Source of the DNA: Flavobacterium sp.
GTDB lineage: Bacteria > Bacteroidota > Bacteroidia > Flavobacteriales > Flavobacteriaceae
Length of the DNA: 5,479 nt
Assembly (NCBI GenBank): GCA_023253295.1
Contig: JALRGZ010000294.1
Coordinates: forward strand, 1 to 5,479
Reading direction: 5' to 3'
Positions 1 through 5,323 of this stretch are shown here, piece by piece. A program made the translations under genes and the position numbers. The number at the start of each line of letters is the position of its first letter. The first letter of the stretch is position 1. The notes beneath the pieces are model-generated. The model saw nothing but the letters and a program-made list of their open reading frames with translations. It ran no database searches and was not told the origin of the DNA.

Positions 1-186
1 TGGGGACCAAGACCAAAAGCAGCGACTGATTTGATTGCGAATTATAAAAAAGAGCATGGTGTGATTGATGAGACTGTTAAGACCGAATTACAATTGTGGT
101 ATTTGCATGATAAAGGACTTTCTACTCAATCCGAACTATTATATATGATGCTTAGTTTGGATAAAGAGATTCTTCAAACAGCGTAA
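1..186 (+). CDS. Thioredoxin-family protein, C-terminal fragment (5' end outside window)
   Basis: Frame 1 is open from the first base to a TAA at 184-186 and gives 61 residues beginning WGPRPKAATDLI and ending LDKEILQTA. The WGPRP start, followed by a helical tail with an LWYLHDKG segment, matches from memory the C-terminal end of the roughly 190-residue Bacteroidota thioredoxin-family proteins (Thioredoxin_9 type). In those proteins a WCGD-type active site and a cis-proline 'IPK' lie upstream of this point, so neither can be checked here. The expected role would be cytoplasmic thiol-disulfide chemistry, but no catalytic residue is visible and the substrate is unknown. The gene converges on truB and its last codons overlap the end of truB by 35 bp. 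The family assignment rests on recalled similarity of a short tail; an unrelated protein is possible. Confidence 0.7.
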   Translation, partial: WGPRPKAATDLIANYKKEHGVIDETVKTELQLWYLHDKGLSTQSELLYMMLSLDKEILQTA

Positions 187-847
187 TATCGATGGCGTTT
201 CTTACATCATAACTGCCAATTTTAGTTCGACGTAAAACTGTTAGATGCGAGCCTGAATTCATAGCTTTTCCGAAATCATAGGCAAGGGAACGAATGTAAG
301 TACCTTTGCTGCAAACTACTCTGAAATCAATTTCAGGAAGCGCAATTCGGGTGATTTCAAATTCGTGAATAGTTGTTTTTCTGCTGGCAATTTCTACTTC
401 TTCACCGGCACGGGCATGCTCGTATAAGCGTTTTCCGTCTTTTTTAATAGCCGAAAAAATTGGTGGTTTTTGGTCAATTTCGCCTAAAAATTGTTTTACG
501 GTTTCGTGAATCAAGGTTTCGTTAATGTGTTCTGTTGGAAAAGTAGCGTCGATTTCGGTTTCTAAGTCGTAAGATGGAGTAGTGGCACCAATATAAAAAG
601 TACCCGTATATTCCTTAGCCTGACCCTGAAGTTCGGCAATTCTTTTAGTGAATTTTCCGGTACAAATTAAAAGTAAACCGGTTGCCAAAGGATCTAAAGT
701 TCCTGCATGCCCAATTTTGAATTTTTTGGGTAATCCTACCTTGTTGATGAGTAGGTATTTTAATTTATTCACCGCCTGAAACGAACTCCATTTCAAGGGT
801 TTGTCAATGAGTAGTACCTGTCCTTCTAGATATTCTTCGCGCGTCAT
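152..847 (-). CDS. truB: tRNA pseudouridine(55) synthase TruB, PUA-less
   Basis: TruB converts U55 of the tRNA T-loop to pseudouridine in the cytoplasm. This 231-residue protein has the family landmarks in order: GHAGTLDPLATGLL (residues 46-59) with the catalytic Asp at 52; KEYTG (78-82) with the conserved base-stacking Tyr80; QKPPIFSAIKKDGKR (126-140); and CSKGTYIRSLAYDFG (179-193) with Tyr184 and Arg186. E. coli TruB is about 314 residues because of a C-terminal PUA domain. This one ends right after the catalytic fold (HLTVLRRTKIGSY, then about 18 residues), which is the short form I know from Bacteroidota. The ATG directly follows the uppP stop (TAA then ATG, no spacer), so translation is probably coupled to uppP. 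Starting here places the LEGQVLLIDKP first strand at the usual distance from the N-terminus. Confidence 0.97.
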   Translation of the reverse strand: MTREEYLEGQVLLIDKPLKWSSFQAVNKLKYLLINKVGLPKKFKIGHAGTLDPLATGLLLICTGKFTKRIAELQGQAKEYTGTFYIGATTPSYDLETEIDATFPTEHINETLIHETVKQFLGEIDQKPPIFSAIKKDGKRLYEHARAGEEVEIASRKTTIHEFEITRIALPEIDFRVVCSKGTYIRSLAYDFGKAMNSGSHLTVLRRTKIGSYDVRNAIDITLFEESLYPN

Positions 848-1633
848 TTAGATAATTGTCAATGGATGAATGAAATAATGGATGATCAATAAGATCAATC
901 CGGCTGCAATCCGGTAATAACCAAAAAGTTTAAAACCTTTGTTGCTTAAAAATGTGATAAAAGATTTAATGGCTAAAAGTGCCACAATGAAGGCTACTAT
1001 GTTTCCAATAATCAAGATGTTGATTTGGTCGTGTGTTAATACAAAACCATCTTTATAATAGTCGTAACATTTTTTGGCAGTAGCCCCAAACATAGTTGGT
1101 ACTGCTAAGAAAAAAGAAAATTCGGCAGCAGCAGTTCGGGATAATTTTTGAGACATACCTCCTACGATAGAAGCACCACTTCTGGAAACTCCAGGAACCA
1201 TTGCTAGACATTGGAAGAATCCAATTTTCAGAGCTTTGCTGTAAGTGATTTCAGTATTGTCGGAGTTGTTGAACCAATCGTCTACTTTTAGTAAAATGAT
1301 TCCACCTACTAATAATGATATGGCAACGGTTAAAGGGCTTTCTAATAATTCATCGATTTTTTTGCTGAAAAGCAAACCTAAAATTACCGCAGGAATAAAG
1401 GCAACTAATAATTTGAAATAAAAATCAAAAGATTGAAAAAAGCGTTTGAAGTACAAAACCAAAACCGAAAGAATAGCTCCTAATTGAATAACGATTGTAA
1501 AAAGCTTCGTAAAATCGTCATGCTCAATTCCGTAATAGGATGAAGCGATAATCAAATGTCCAGTTGATGAAACAGGAAGAAATTCCGTAATTCCTTCAAT
1601 GATGGCAAGAACAATAGCTTGTAAAGTGTTCAT
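848..1633 (-). CDS. uppP: Undecaprenyl-diphosphate phosphatase (UppP/BacA)
   Basis: UppP is an integral inner-membrane enzyme. It dephosphorylates undecaprenyl pyrophosphate to the monophosphate, recycling the lipid carrier for peptidoglycan and surface polysaccharide; in other bacteria extra copies give bacitracin resistance. The 261 residues match the usual family length. The first signature, EGITEFLPVSSTGH (13-26), contains the ExxxE pair Glu13/Glu17, Ser23 and His26. The second, PGVSRSGAS (147-155), contains Arg151. Hydrophobic stretches lie around residues 45-62, 76-91, 103-116, 207-222 and 241-257, in addition to the two re-entrant motif regions. The start at 1633 places the first motif at its normal distance from the N-terminus. 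The gene lies downstream of ftsX and the DUF3098 gene and is fused end to start with truB, so it probably belongs to one transcription unit, though the repeat-filled 78-bp spacer upstream could hold a separate signal. Confidence 0.97.
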   Translation of the reverse strand: MNTLQAIVLAIIEGITEFLPVSSTGHLIIASSYYGIEHDDFTKLFTIVIQLGAILSVLVLYFKRFFQSFDFYFKLLVAFIPAVILGLLFSKKIDELLESPLTVAISLLVGGIILLKVDDWFNNSDNTEITYSKALKIGFFQCLAMVPGVSRSGASIVGGMSQKLSRTAAAEFSFFLAVPTMFGATAKKCYDYYKDGFVLTHDQINILIIGNIVAFIVALLAIKSFITFLSNKGFKLFGYYRIAAGLILLIIHYFIHPLTII

Positions 1634-1638
1634 TGTAT

Positions 1639-1700
1639 AGTAATCAGTGTTCAGTTTGTAGTATTCAGTTGACTTGTTTTTTTACTGCAAACTGCAACTG
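1639..1700. repeat. Phased 7-bp repeats that invert, with a hairpin
   Basis: The spacer between the DUF3098 gene and uppP consists mostly of degenerate heptamers. On the plus strand AGT recurs exactly every 7 bp at 1639, 1646, 1653, 1660 and 1667 (units AGTAATC, AGTGTTC, AGTTTGT, AGTATTC, AGTTGAC). After a T-run (1677-1683), the complementary unit appears as ACTGCAA at 1684 and 1691 and ACTG at 1697. The two blocks therefore form an inverted repeat: CAGTTTGTAGT (1652-1662) pairs with ACTGCAAACTG (1684-1694) with a single G-T wobble, and CAGTTG (1666-1671) also pairs with CAACTG (1695-1700). It resembles degenerate CAGT-rich intergenic repeats I recall from Flavobacterium genomes. It might act as a processing or attenuation hairpin in the mRNA, but that is inference. 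Confidence 0.75.
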
Positions 1701-1711
1701 ATGTATGTAAA

Positions 1712-1945
1712 CTATTTATTGTTTTTTTTGAAAATAGAATAAATGGTAATTCCAAAACCAATTAAAACGGTTGTTGGGGCTAATCGGATTCTTCTAAAGT
1801 CAAAAATAGCATCGCTATACACTTTAGGATCGTCGCTACCACCACCTGACATTAATATAAATCCAAGTACAATTACTCCAATTCCTATCAATAGAAATTT
1901 GTAGTTTGCTTTGTCGAATAAGAATTCTTGTTTGTTGTCTTTCAT
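1712..1945 (-). CDS. DUF3098 small membrane protein, function unknown
   Basis: From the ATG at 1945 this encodes 77 residues starting MKDNKQEFLFDKANYKFLLI. I recognise it as the Bacteroidota DUF3098 family by the LFDK-NYKFLLIGIG start, the SGGGSDDP turn (33-40) and the FRRIRLAPTTVLIGFG segment (50-65). Two membrane helices are predicted at about 17-33 and 58-71, joined by a short acidic/glycine loop carrying an Arg-rich FRRIR patch; there is no signal peptide. The frame stays open upstream to a TTG at 1979-1981, which would add 12 residues (LRTKLISSSPQN). I reject that start because the family begins at this ATG and the extension lies within a small hairpin. The gene sits 54 bp after ftsX and 78 bp before uppP on the same strand, which hints at an envelope-related role, but no function is known to me. 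Confidence 0.88.
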   Translation of the reverse strand: MKDNKQEFLFDKANYKFLLIGIGVIVLGFILMSGGGSDDPKVYSDAIFDFRRIRLAPTTVLIGFGITIYSIFKKNNK

Positions 1946-1954
1946 ATTTTGCGG

Positions 1955-1980
1955 TGAGGAACTAATTAATTTCGTCCTCA
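1955..1980 (-). promoter_or_regulatory. Small inverted repeat just upstream of the DUF3098 start
   Basis: In the transcript sense, TGAGGA (1980-1975) and TCCTCA (1960-1955) form a perfect 6-bp stem around a 14-nt AT-rich loop. The stem ends 9 nt before the chosen ATG at 1945. It contains the only AGGA-like sequence nearby, so it could modulate initiation. The loop itself contains the palindrome AATTAATT. No function is demonstrated, and chance occurrence is quite possible in AT-rich DNA. Confidence 0.3.
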
Positions 1981-1999
1981 ATATTAAGTTAGTTAATCA

Positions 2000-2878
2000 C
2001 TAATATAAATCGTCTGTTCTTAAGTTTAAGAAACGTTGTGTGGCAAAGTGAGTGCTTAACCAGGTGATTAAAACTCCAAATCCAAAAACCCCTACAAATA
2101 CAAATAAAATAAGTTCTTTGTCTTCCAGGATTCCTAAATCAGGGAAGTTGGTTTGTACATAAGATAAAACACCAATCAGGGCTAAGATGGCTAAAGCAGC
2201 ACCAAGCATTCCCAGTTTTACACTTCGCATCACAAATGGTTTTCTGATAAATGATTTTGTAGCACCTACCATTTGCATGGTTTTGATGATAAAACGATTC
2301 GAATAAATAGAAAGACGTAGTGAACTGTTTATTAATAATACAGCAATAAAAGTAAGGAAGCAGCTGATAATTAAAATCCACATACTTACTTTTTTGATGT
2401 TATCGTTTACTAAATTTACTAATTGTTTGTCATAAACAATATCCGAAATCATTGGGTTTTTAGTGCGTAATTGACGTTCAATTTTAGCCACGCTGTCTTT
2501 TTCAACATAAGCTGCTTTGATATGAATATCATAGGAGTTTTGCAAAGGATTTTCCCCCAGGAAAGTAAGGAAATCTTCCCCAATAATATCTGTGTGTTGT
2601 TTAGCAGCATCTTCTTTGCTTACATATACAATTTGTTTCGCAAATGGAGCTCTTTTTAATTCGGCACCGAAACTTTTTAGGATAGTATCGTTAGCTTCGT
2701 TTTTAAAGAAAACAGTCATGGCGATTTTTTCTTTAAAGTCGTCGGCCAATTTTTTAGAATTGATAATAAAAAGCCCTAAAGTTCCCAGTAAAAATAATAC
2801 CAGGAAAATGCTTAAAACTACCGAAAAATAAGAGGAAATTAACCTGCGTTTTTGAAATTTTTCAAATGAAGAACTCAT
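2000..2878 (-). CDS. ftsX: FtsX-family permease (cell division ABC-transporter-like subunit)
   Basis: FtsX is the membrane partner of the ATPase FtsE. The complex sits at the divisome and controls peptidoglycan hydrolases rather than transporting a substrate. The 292 residues show the FtsX layout: a basic cytoplasmic N-terminus, TM1 at about 18-39, a large extracytoplasmic domain at about 40-165, TM2 at about 166-186, TM3 at about 222-243, TM4 at about 256-275, and a short cytoplasmic tail. The cytoplasmic stretch after TM2, NSSLRLSIYSNRFIIKTMQM followed by VGATKSFIRKPF (184-215), is the most diagnostic region and corresponds to the family's coupling segment and GAT-xxFIxxPF motif. ftsE is not in the window. 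The ATG at 2878 gives a normal N-terminus (MSSSFEKFQKRR). The gene leads the ftsX, DUF3098, uppP, truB series. Confidence 0.93.
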   Translation of the reverse strand: MSSSFEKFQKRRLISSYFSVVLSIFLVLFLLGTLGLFIINSKKLADDFKEKIAMTVFFKNEANDTILKSFGAELKRAPFAKQIVYVSKEDAAKQHTDIIGEDFLTFLGENPLQNSYDIHIKAAYVEKDSVAKIERQLRTKNPMISDIVYDKQLVNLVNDNIKKVSMWILIISCFLTFIAVLLINSSLRLSIYSNRFIIKTMQMVGATKSFIRKPFVMRSVKLGMLGAALAILALIGVLSYVQTNFPDLGILEDKELILFVFVGVFGFGVLITWLSTHFATQRFLNLRTDDLY

Positions 2879-2905
2879 AGTTTACTTTAATTTGCGGTAA
2901 AAATA

Positions 2906-2931
2906 ATAAAGAATTTCTTTATACGAAGTTA
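2906..2931 (-). promoter_or_regulatory. Possible ftsX promoter element and adjoining palindrome
   Basis: The 104-bp gap upstream of ftsX contains, on the minus strand, TAACTTCG (2931-2924), one base off the Bacteroidota -7 element TAnnTTTG. An upstream TTG (2950-2948) lies 16 nt away, slightly short of the usual spacing. Immediately downstream, at 2906-2922, is the palindrome ATAAAGAA-T-TTCTTTAT with 8-bp perfect arms around one central base, placed about where transcription would begin. The palindrome is plain in the sequence; the promoter is weak and the operator role is a guess. I see no clear intrinsic terminator for the upstream transporter gene here. Confidence 0.3.
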
Positions 2932-2982
2932 ATAACGCTCAAAGTTTCAATTTTCGTGTTATAAAAGGCTGTAATTTTATTT

Positions 2983-3720
2983 TTAAGTTAAAAGTAATTT
3001 TAAGCCAGCTATGGTTAAACCAACGGCTAAAAGGTATCTTAAAGTTTTAGTTTTGAATTTATGACTACCAAAATACGAACCCAAAATACCGCCAATGATG
3101 GTGGCTACAATAGCAAATTGTAAGTCCTGGGTGAGGTAAAAACCATTTTTTTGAACCTGTCCATAAAAACCGGAAAGGGAGTTAACAAAAATAAATAATG
3201 CCGAAACCGCTGCCGTTTCCCTTAATTTTGCCCAACGCATTAAAAGCATGAGTGGACTTAGAATAATACCTCCACCGATTCCAATTAATCCCGAAATGAG
3301 TCCAATGCTTCCGCCTGATACTAGTCCTGCCCATAATGGGATTTCACGATTGGGTTTTTCGCTGTCTTCAAATTGAAAGACTAATCGAATGATTGAGACG
3401 AAAATACATACAGCTAATATTTTTTTATAAATAGAATCGGATAGACTCATTGTGCCACCCAAATAAGCCATAGGAATGCTGGCTAACATAAAAGGGAGAA
3501 ATAATTTTAATTTAAAAGCTCCAGCTCTGTAAAAACCAATAAATGAAAATAAGGAAACGGCTAAATTCATCACTAAAGCCGATTGTTTCATCATAATAGG
3601 TGCTATGCCGGCAAGAGCCATAATAGCCAGATAGCCACTGGCACCACCATGTCCTACAGAAGAATATAGAAAGGCAACAATCGCAAATAGAAAAAGCATT
3701 AAAATGGTGATATGATCCAT
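2983..3720 (-). CDS. TauE/SafE (TSUP) family membrane transporter
   Basis: TSUP proteins are inner-membrane permeases moving sulfite, thiosulfate, sulfonates or other small anions, usually by proton-coupled transport. The 245 residues form about eight hydrophobic segments and show the family's two-fold internal duplication. The first half carries SSVGHGGASGYLA (20-32), followed by a conserved Asn in MNLAVSLFSF (51-60). The second half carries the matching GLIGIGGGIILSPLML (144-159), followed by FVNSLSG (178-184). The loop between the halves is short and charged (FEDSEKPNREIP, 117-128). The length is typical. The start is the ATG at 3720, 31 bp after the porin stop, and I see no terminator in that gap, so the two are probably co-transcribed. 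The substrate cannot be read from sequence; 'sulfite exporter' is only the family's default label. Confidence 0.92.
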   Translation of the reverse strand: MDHITILMLFLFAIVAFLYSSVGHGGASGYLAIMALAGIAPIMMKQSALVMNLAVSLFSFIGFYRAGAFKLKLFLPFMLASIPMAYLGGTMSLSDSIYKKILAVCIFVSIIRLVFQFEDSEKPNREIPLWAGLVSGGSIGLISGLIGIGGGIILSPLMLLMRWAKLRETAAVSALFIFVNSLSGFYGQVQKNGFYLTQDLQFAIVATIIGGILGSYFGSHKFKTKTLRYLLAVGLTIAGLKLLLT

Positions 3721-3751
3721 AGAATAAGTTTTGTTGAATGTTTATAGATGT

Positions 3752-5149
3752 TTATTTCTTAGAAGTAAATAGCTCAGGTTTGAAAGTAATCATTAAGTAG
3801 GTCCAAACAGGAGTTTTGCTACTGTTTCCGTCTTTAAGTGTTTCCATACTTTTTTTGGGGGTCATATATGAAATGCCTAAGTCGGCAGTGATAAAATTAT
3901 TGCATTTGTATTTTATGGATAAGTCATTTTCAAATCCTAAATAGGAATTAATGGTTTGGTTGGAACTGTTTTTAACTTTGTTTTCAAGATAGAATAAATG
4001 GAAGTCGGAACGTAAACTCAGTTTTTTGTTTACATCGTATATAAGATGTGCATACGGATTGATTAATCCGCCATTTTTTACATCAGTAGGAAATGAAGTG
4101 AAATAATCCATGTTTCCCATGAATTTCCAAGCTACACCATAAAGAGGAACAAAGGATTTGGAAACTTCGCTTGGTTTTTCGGCATTGTTTCCACTCATGA
4201 TTTCGGCACCCAAACGGCTGGTTAGCTTATTAGCTTTCCATTGAATTTCTGGTTGAAAATAATAAGCTGAAATTTTAGTTCCGGTCTGCAATTGTCCGTA
4301 TTGATAGTAACCACTAAGAGTTAGGTATAAATTTCCTCTTTCAAATTCGATACGTCCACCGGAAGTTCCGCGAGTGTGCATAGTTTTTGAATTGGTTTTA
4401 CTTTCATAACCATCAGCAGAATTTATTGTGCTTATACTAAAATGTTTGTCCAGTTTGGCTTTTAGATAATGAATAGCTAACATTTTGTAATTGCTAAATG
4501 TTGTTGGGGCAAAATTGGTTTCAAAAATATGTTCCGAAGTTTGGTTGAATGCTGTAATAAATTCTGAATGAATTTTGTTATTGTTGTAGATGAAGTTAAT
4601 TCCGTCATGAGCTCTTCCTGCTTGACTCCAGTTGGCTGCCGAAAAAATTCGGCCGTTATCCAGTTCAACTTTTTGACGACCTAATTTTATTGAAAGATGT
4701 TCAGAAATTTCTGTTTCTGCGTAAGCTTCAAAAACATTTAAAGAACCGGATGTCGAGGTTTGGCCGTATTGACCCCAAACTCTTAAGTCCTGAATCGAAG
4801 TGTGAAACTTGAATTTAGCTTGTTCGTATGAAAAAATCAATCGGCTTCTTTGTGAGGCAAAATAAGCTGGTTCGCTGGTTTCACTTCGTAATTGTTTGTA
4901 GCCGTCTCTATATTCAAATCTTGGGCGGAATTCTAATCCAATGGAAAAGTTTCTACTTTCTGAATTTTCTTTTTGATGTAAAACAGATAATTGTAATAAA
5001 GAGTCGGCTTCTTTTTGGGTAATCAATTTCTTTTGTAATAACAAATGGGTTAATGCCGATGGTTCTTGAGCCAATATTTTTGTTGTAGTAAACAGACTTA
5101 ATAAAACAACTAAAAGTTGAAATAGCTTTTCTTTCATAGTAGGTTGCAT
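3752..5149 (-). CDS. Outer-membrane porin, alginate-export (AlgE-like) family
   Basis: From the ATG at 5149 the product is 465 residues; from the ATG at 5137 it is 461 (MKEKLFQLLV). Numbering below is from 5137. A signal peptide is clear: KEK, a hydrophobic core at about 6-16, and a probable cleavage near ILA-QEP (21-26). A short helical segment follows (LLLQKKLITQKEADSLLQL, 32-50). From about 65 on, alternating amphipathic strands rich in aromatic residues indicate a beta-barrel. RPRFEYRDGY (71-80), SQRSRLIFSYE (95-105), QDLRVWGQ (116-123) and LGRQKVELDNGR (152-163) with NWSQAGRAHDGI (169-180) resemble the Alginate_exp family of monomeric outer-membrane pores. The frame is open upstream to 5362, but that part overlaps the leuS start and carries the promoter region, so it is rejected. 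A -7-like element at 5163-5170 leaves only a few leader bases before 5149, which slightly favours 5137. The substrate is unknown; the name does not imply alginate. It is followed at 31 bp by the TSUP transporter gene. Confidence 0.88.
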   Translation of the reverse strand: MQPTMKEKLFQLLVVLLSLFTTTKILAQEPSALTHLLLQKKLITQKEADSLLQLSVLHQKENSESRNFSIGLEFRPRFEYRDGYKQLRSETSEPAYFASQRSRLIFSYEQAKFKFHTSIQDLRVWGQYGQTSTSGSLNVFEAYAETEISEHLSIKLGRQKVELDNGRIFSAANWSQAGRAHDGINFIYNNNKIHSEFITAFNQTSEHIFETNFAPTTFSNYKMLAIHYLKAKLDKHFSISTINSADGYESKTNSKTMHTRGTSGGRIEFERGNLYLTLSGYYQYGQLQTGTKISAYYFQPEIQWKANKLTSRLGAEIMSGNNAEKPSEVSKSFVPLYGVAWKFMGNMDYFTSFPTDVKNGGLINPYAHLIYDVNKKLSLRSDFHLFYLENKVKNSSNQTINSYLGFENDLSIKYKCNNFITADLGISYMTPKKSMETLKDGNSSKTPVWTYLMITFKPELFTSKK

Positions 5150-5162
5150 TTTTAATGCTTTG

Positions 5163-5184
5163 CAAAAATAAGTATTTATACTTA
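5163..5184 (-). promoter_or_regulatory. Proximal porin promoter element with overlapping palindrome
   Basis: On the minus strand TATTTTTG (5170-5163) is an exact TAnnTTTG -7 element of the Bacteroidota sigma-70 type, although no convincing TTTG/TTG lies at -33. A 16-bp inverted repeat, TAAGTAT-AA-ATACTTA (7-bp perfect arms, 5184-5169), abuts and overlaps the first two bases of the -7. That is where a repressor or a class II-type activator would bind. Initiation here would start about 5157, leaving a leader of roughly 20 nt to the ATG at 5137. Confidence 0.45.
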
Positions 5185-5220
5185 GTATTTGCTCCTTGTT
5201 TGTTTTATTTCTTCTTTTGT

Positions 5221-5228
5221 CAAAATTA
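5221..5228 (-). promoter_or_regulatory. Distal porin -7-like element
   Basis: TAATTTTG on the minus strand (5228-5221) is a second exact TAnnTTTG match reading toward the porin gene, with a leader of about 65-80 nt. It lies immediately beside the leuS -33 box (5230-5233), so RNA polymerase could not occupy both promoters at once. The upstream TTG (in ATTG, at 5248-5245) is only about 15 nt away, so the -33 is sub-optimal. Confidence 0.3.
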
Positions 5229-5229
5229 C

Positions 5230-5260
5230 TTTGGTGCAATGTGCAATAAACGTAAATTTG
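5230..5260 (+). promoter_or_regulatory. leuS promoter, Bacteroidota sigma-70 type
   Basis: TTTG (5230-5233) and TAAATTTG (5253-5260) match the -33 TTTG and -7 TAnnTTTG consensus with a 19-nt spacer, which is the expected arrangement. Transcription should begin about 5266, giving a leader of roughly 57 nt to the leuS ATG. The spacer contains a perfect tandem GTGCAAT repeat at 5234-5240 and 5241-5247. Confidence 0.65.
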
Positions 5261-5290
5261 CCAACTGAAAATCAACAGATAAAACCTTAT

Positions 5291-5315
5291 AAACTTTGCA
5301 AGTTTGCAACTTTGA
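5291..5315 (+). repeat. Triplicated 8-mer in the leuS leader
   Basis: Three tandem octamers, AACTTTGC (5292-5299), AAGTTTGC (5300-5307) and AACTTTGA (5308-5315), end 8 nt before the leuS start. The alternation of AACTT and AAGTT allows two mutually exclusive small hairpins: AAACTT-TGC-AAGTTT (5291-5305) or AAGTT-TGC-AACTT (5300-5312). Each has only 5-6 mostly A-U pairs, so stability is low and a regulatory role is speculative. Confidence 0.5.
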
Positions 5316-5323
5316 ATACTATA

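Noticed and set aside
152..847. TruB as a truncated gene because it lacks the PUA domain
   Set aside because: The catalytic fold is complete and the short form is, as far as I know, normal in Bacteroidota, so this is not a broken gene.
1981..2006. Hairpin at the ftsX stop (ATATTA and TAATAT arms) as a terminator
   Set aside because: The stem is all A/T apart from a bulged extension, there is no U-run after it, and the next gene follows closely on the same strand.
2139..2831. Short ORFs on both strands inside ftsX
   Set aside because: They lie wholly within ftsX in other frames, have no recognisable domain, and their low-complexity Phe/Cys/Tyr composition is typical of shadow frames.
2931..2960. 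Terminator for the TSUP transporter gene (AACGC and GTGTT arms)
   Set aside because: Only five pairs including a wobble, a loop of about 17 nt, and no following T-run on the minus strand.
4477..5165. Short ORFs of 63-70 residues inside the porin gene
   Set aside because: They overlap the porin in other frames and show no family features or initiation context.
5169..5185. NarL-type heptamer pair (TACYYMT) in the porin promoter palindrome
   Set aside because: TACTTAT fits one heptamer, but the partner reads TACTTAG and the two halves face outward rather than in the inward 7-2-7 arrangement.
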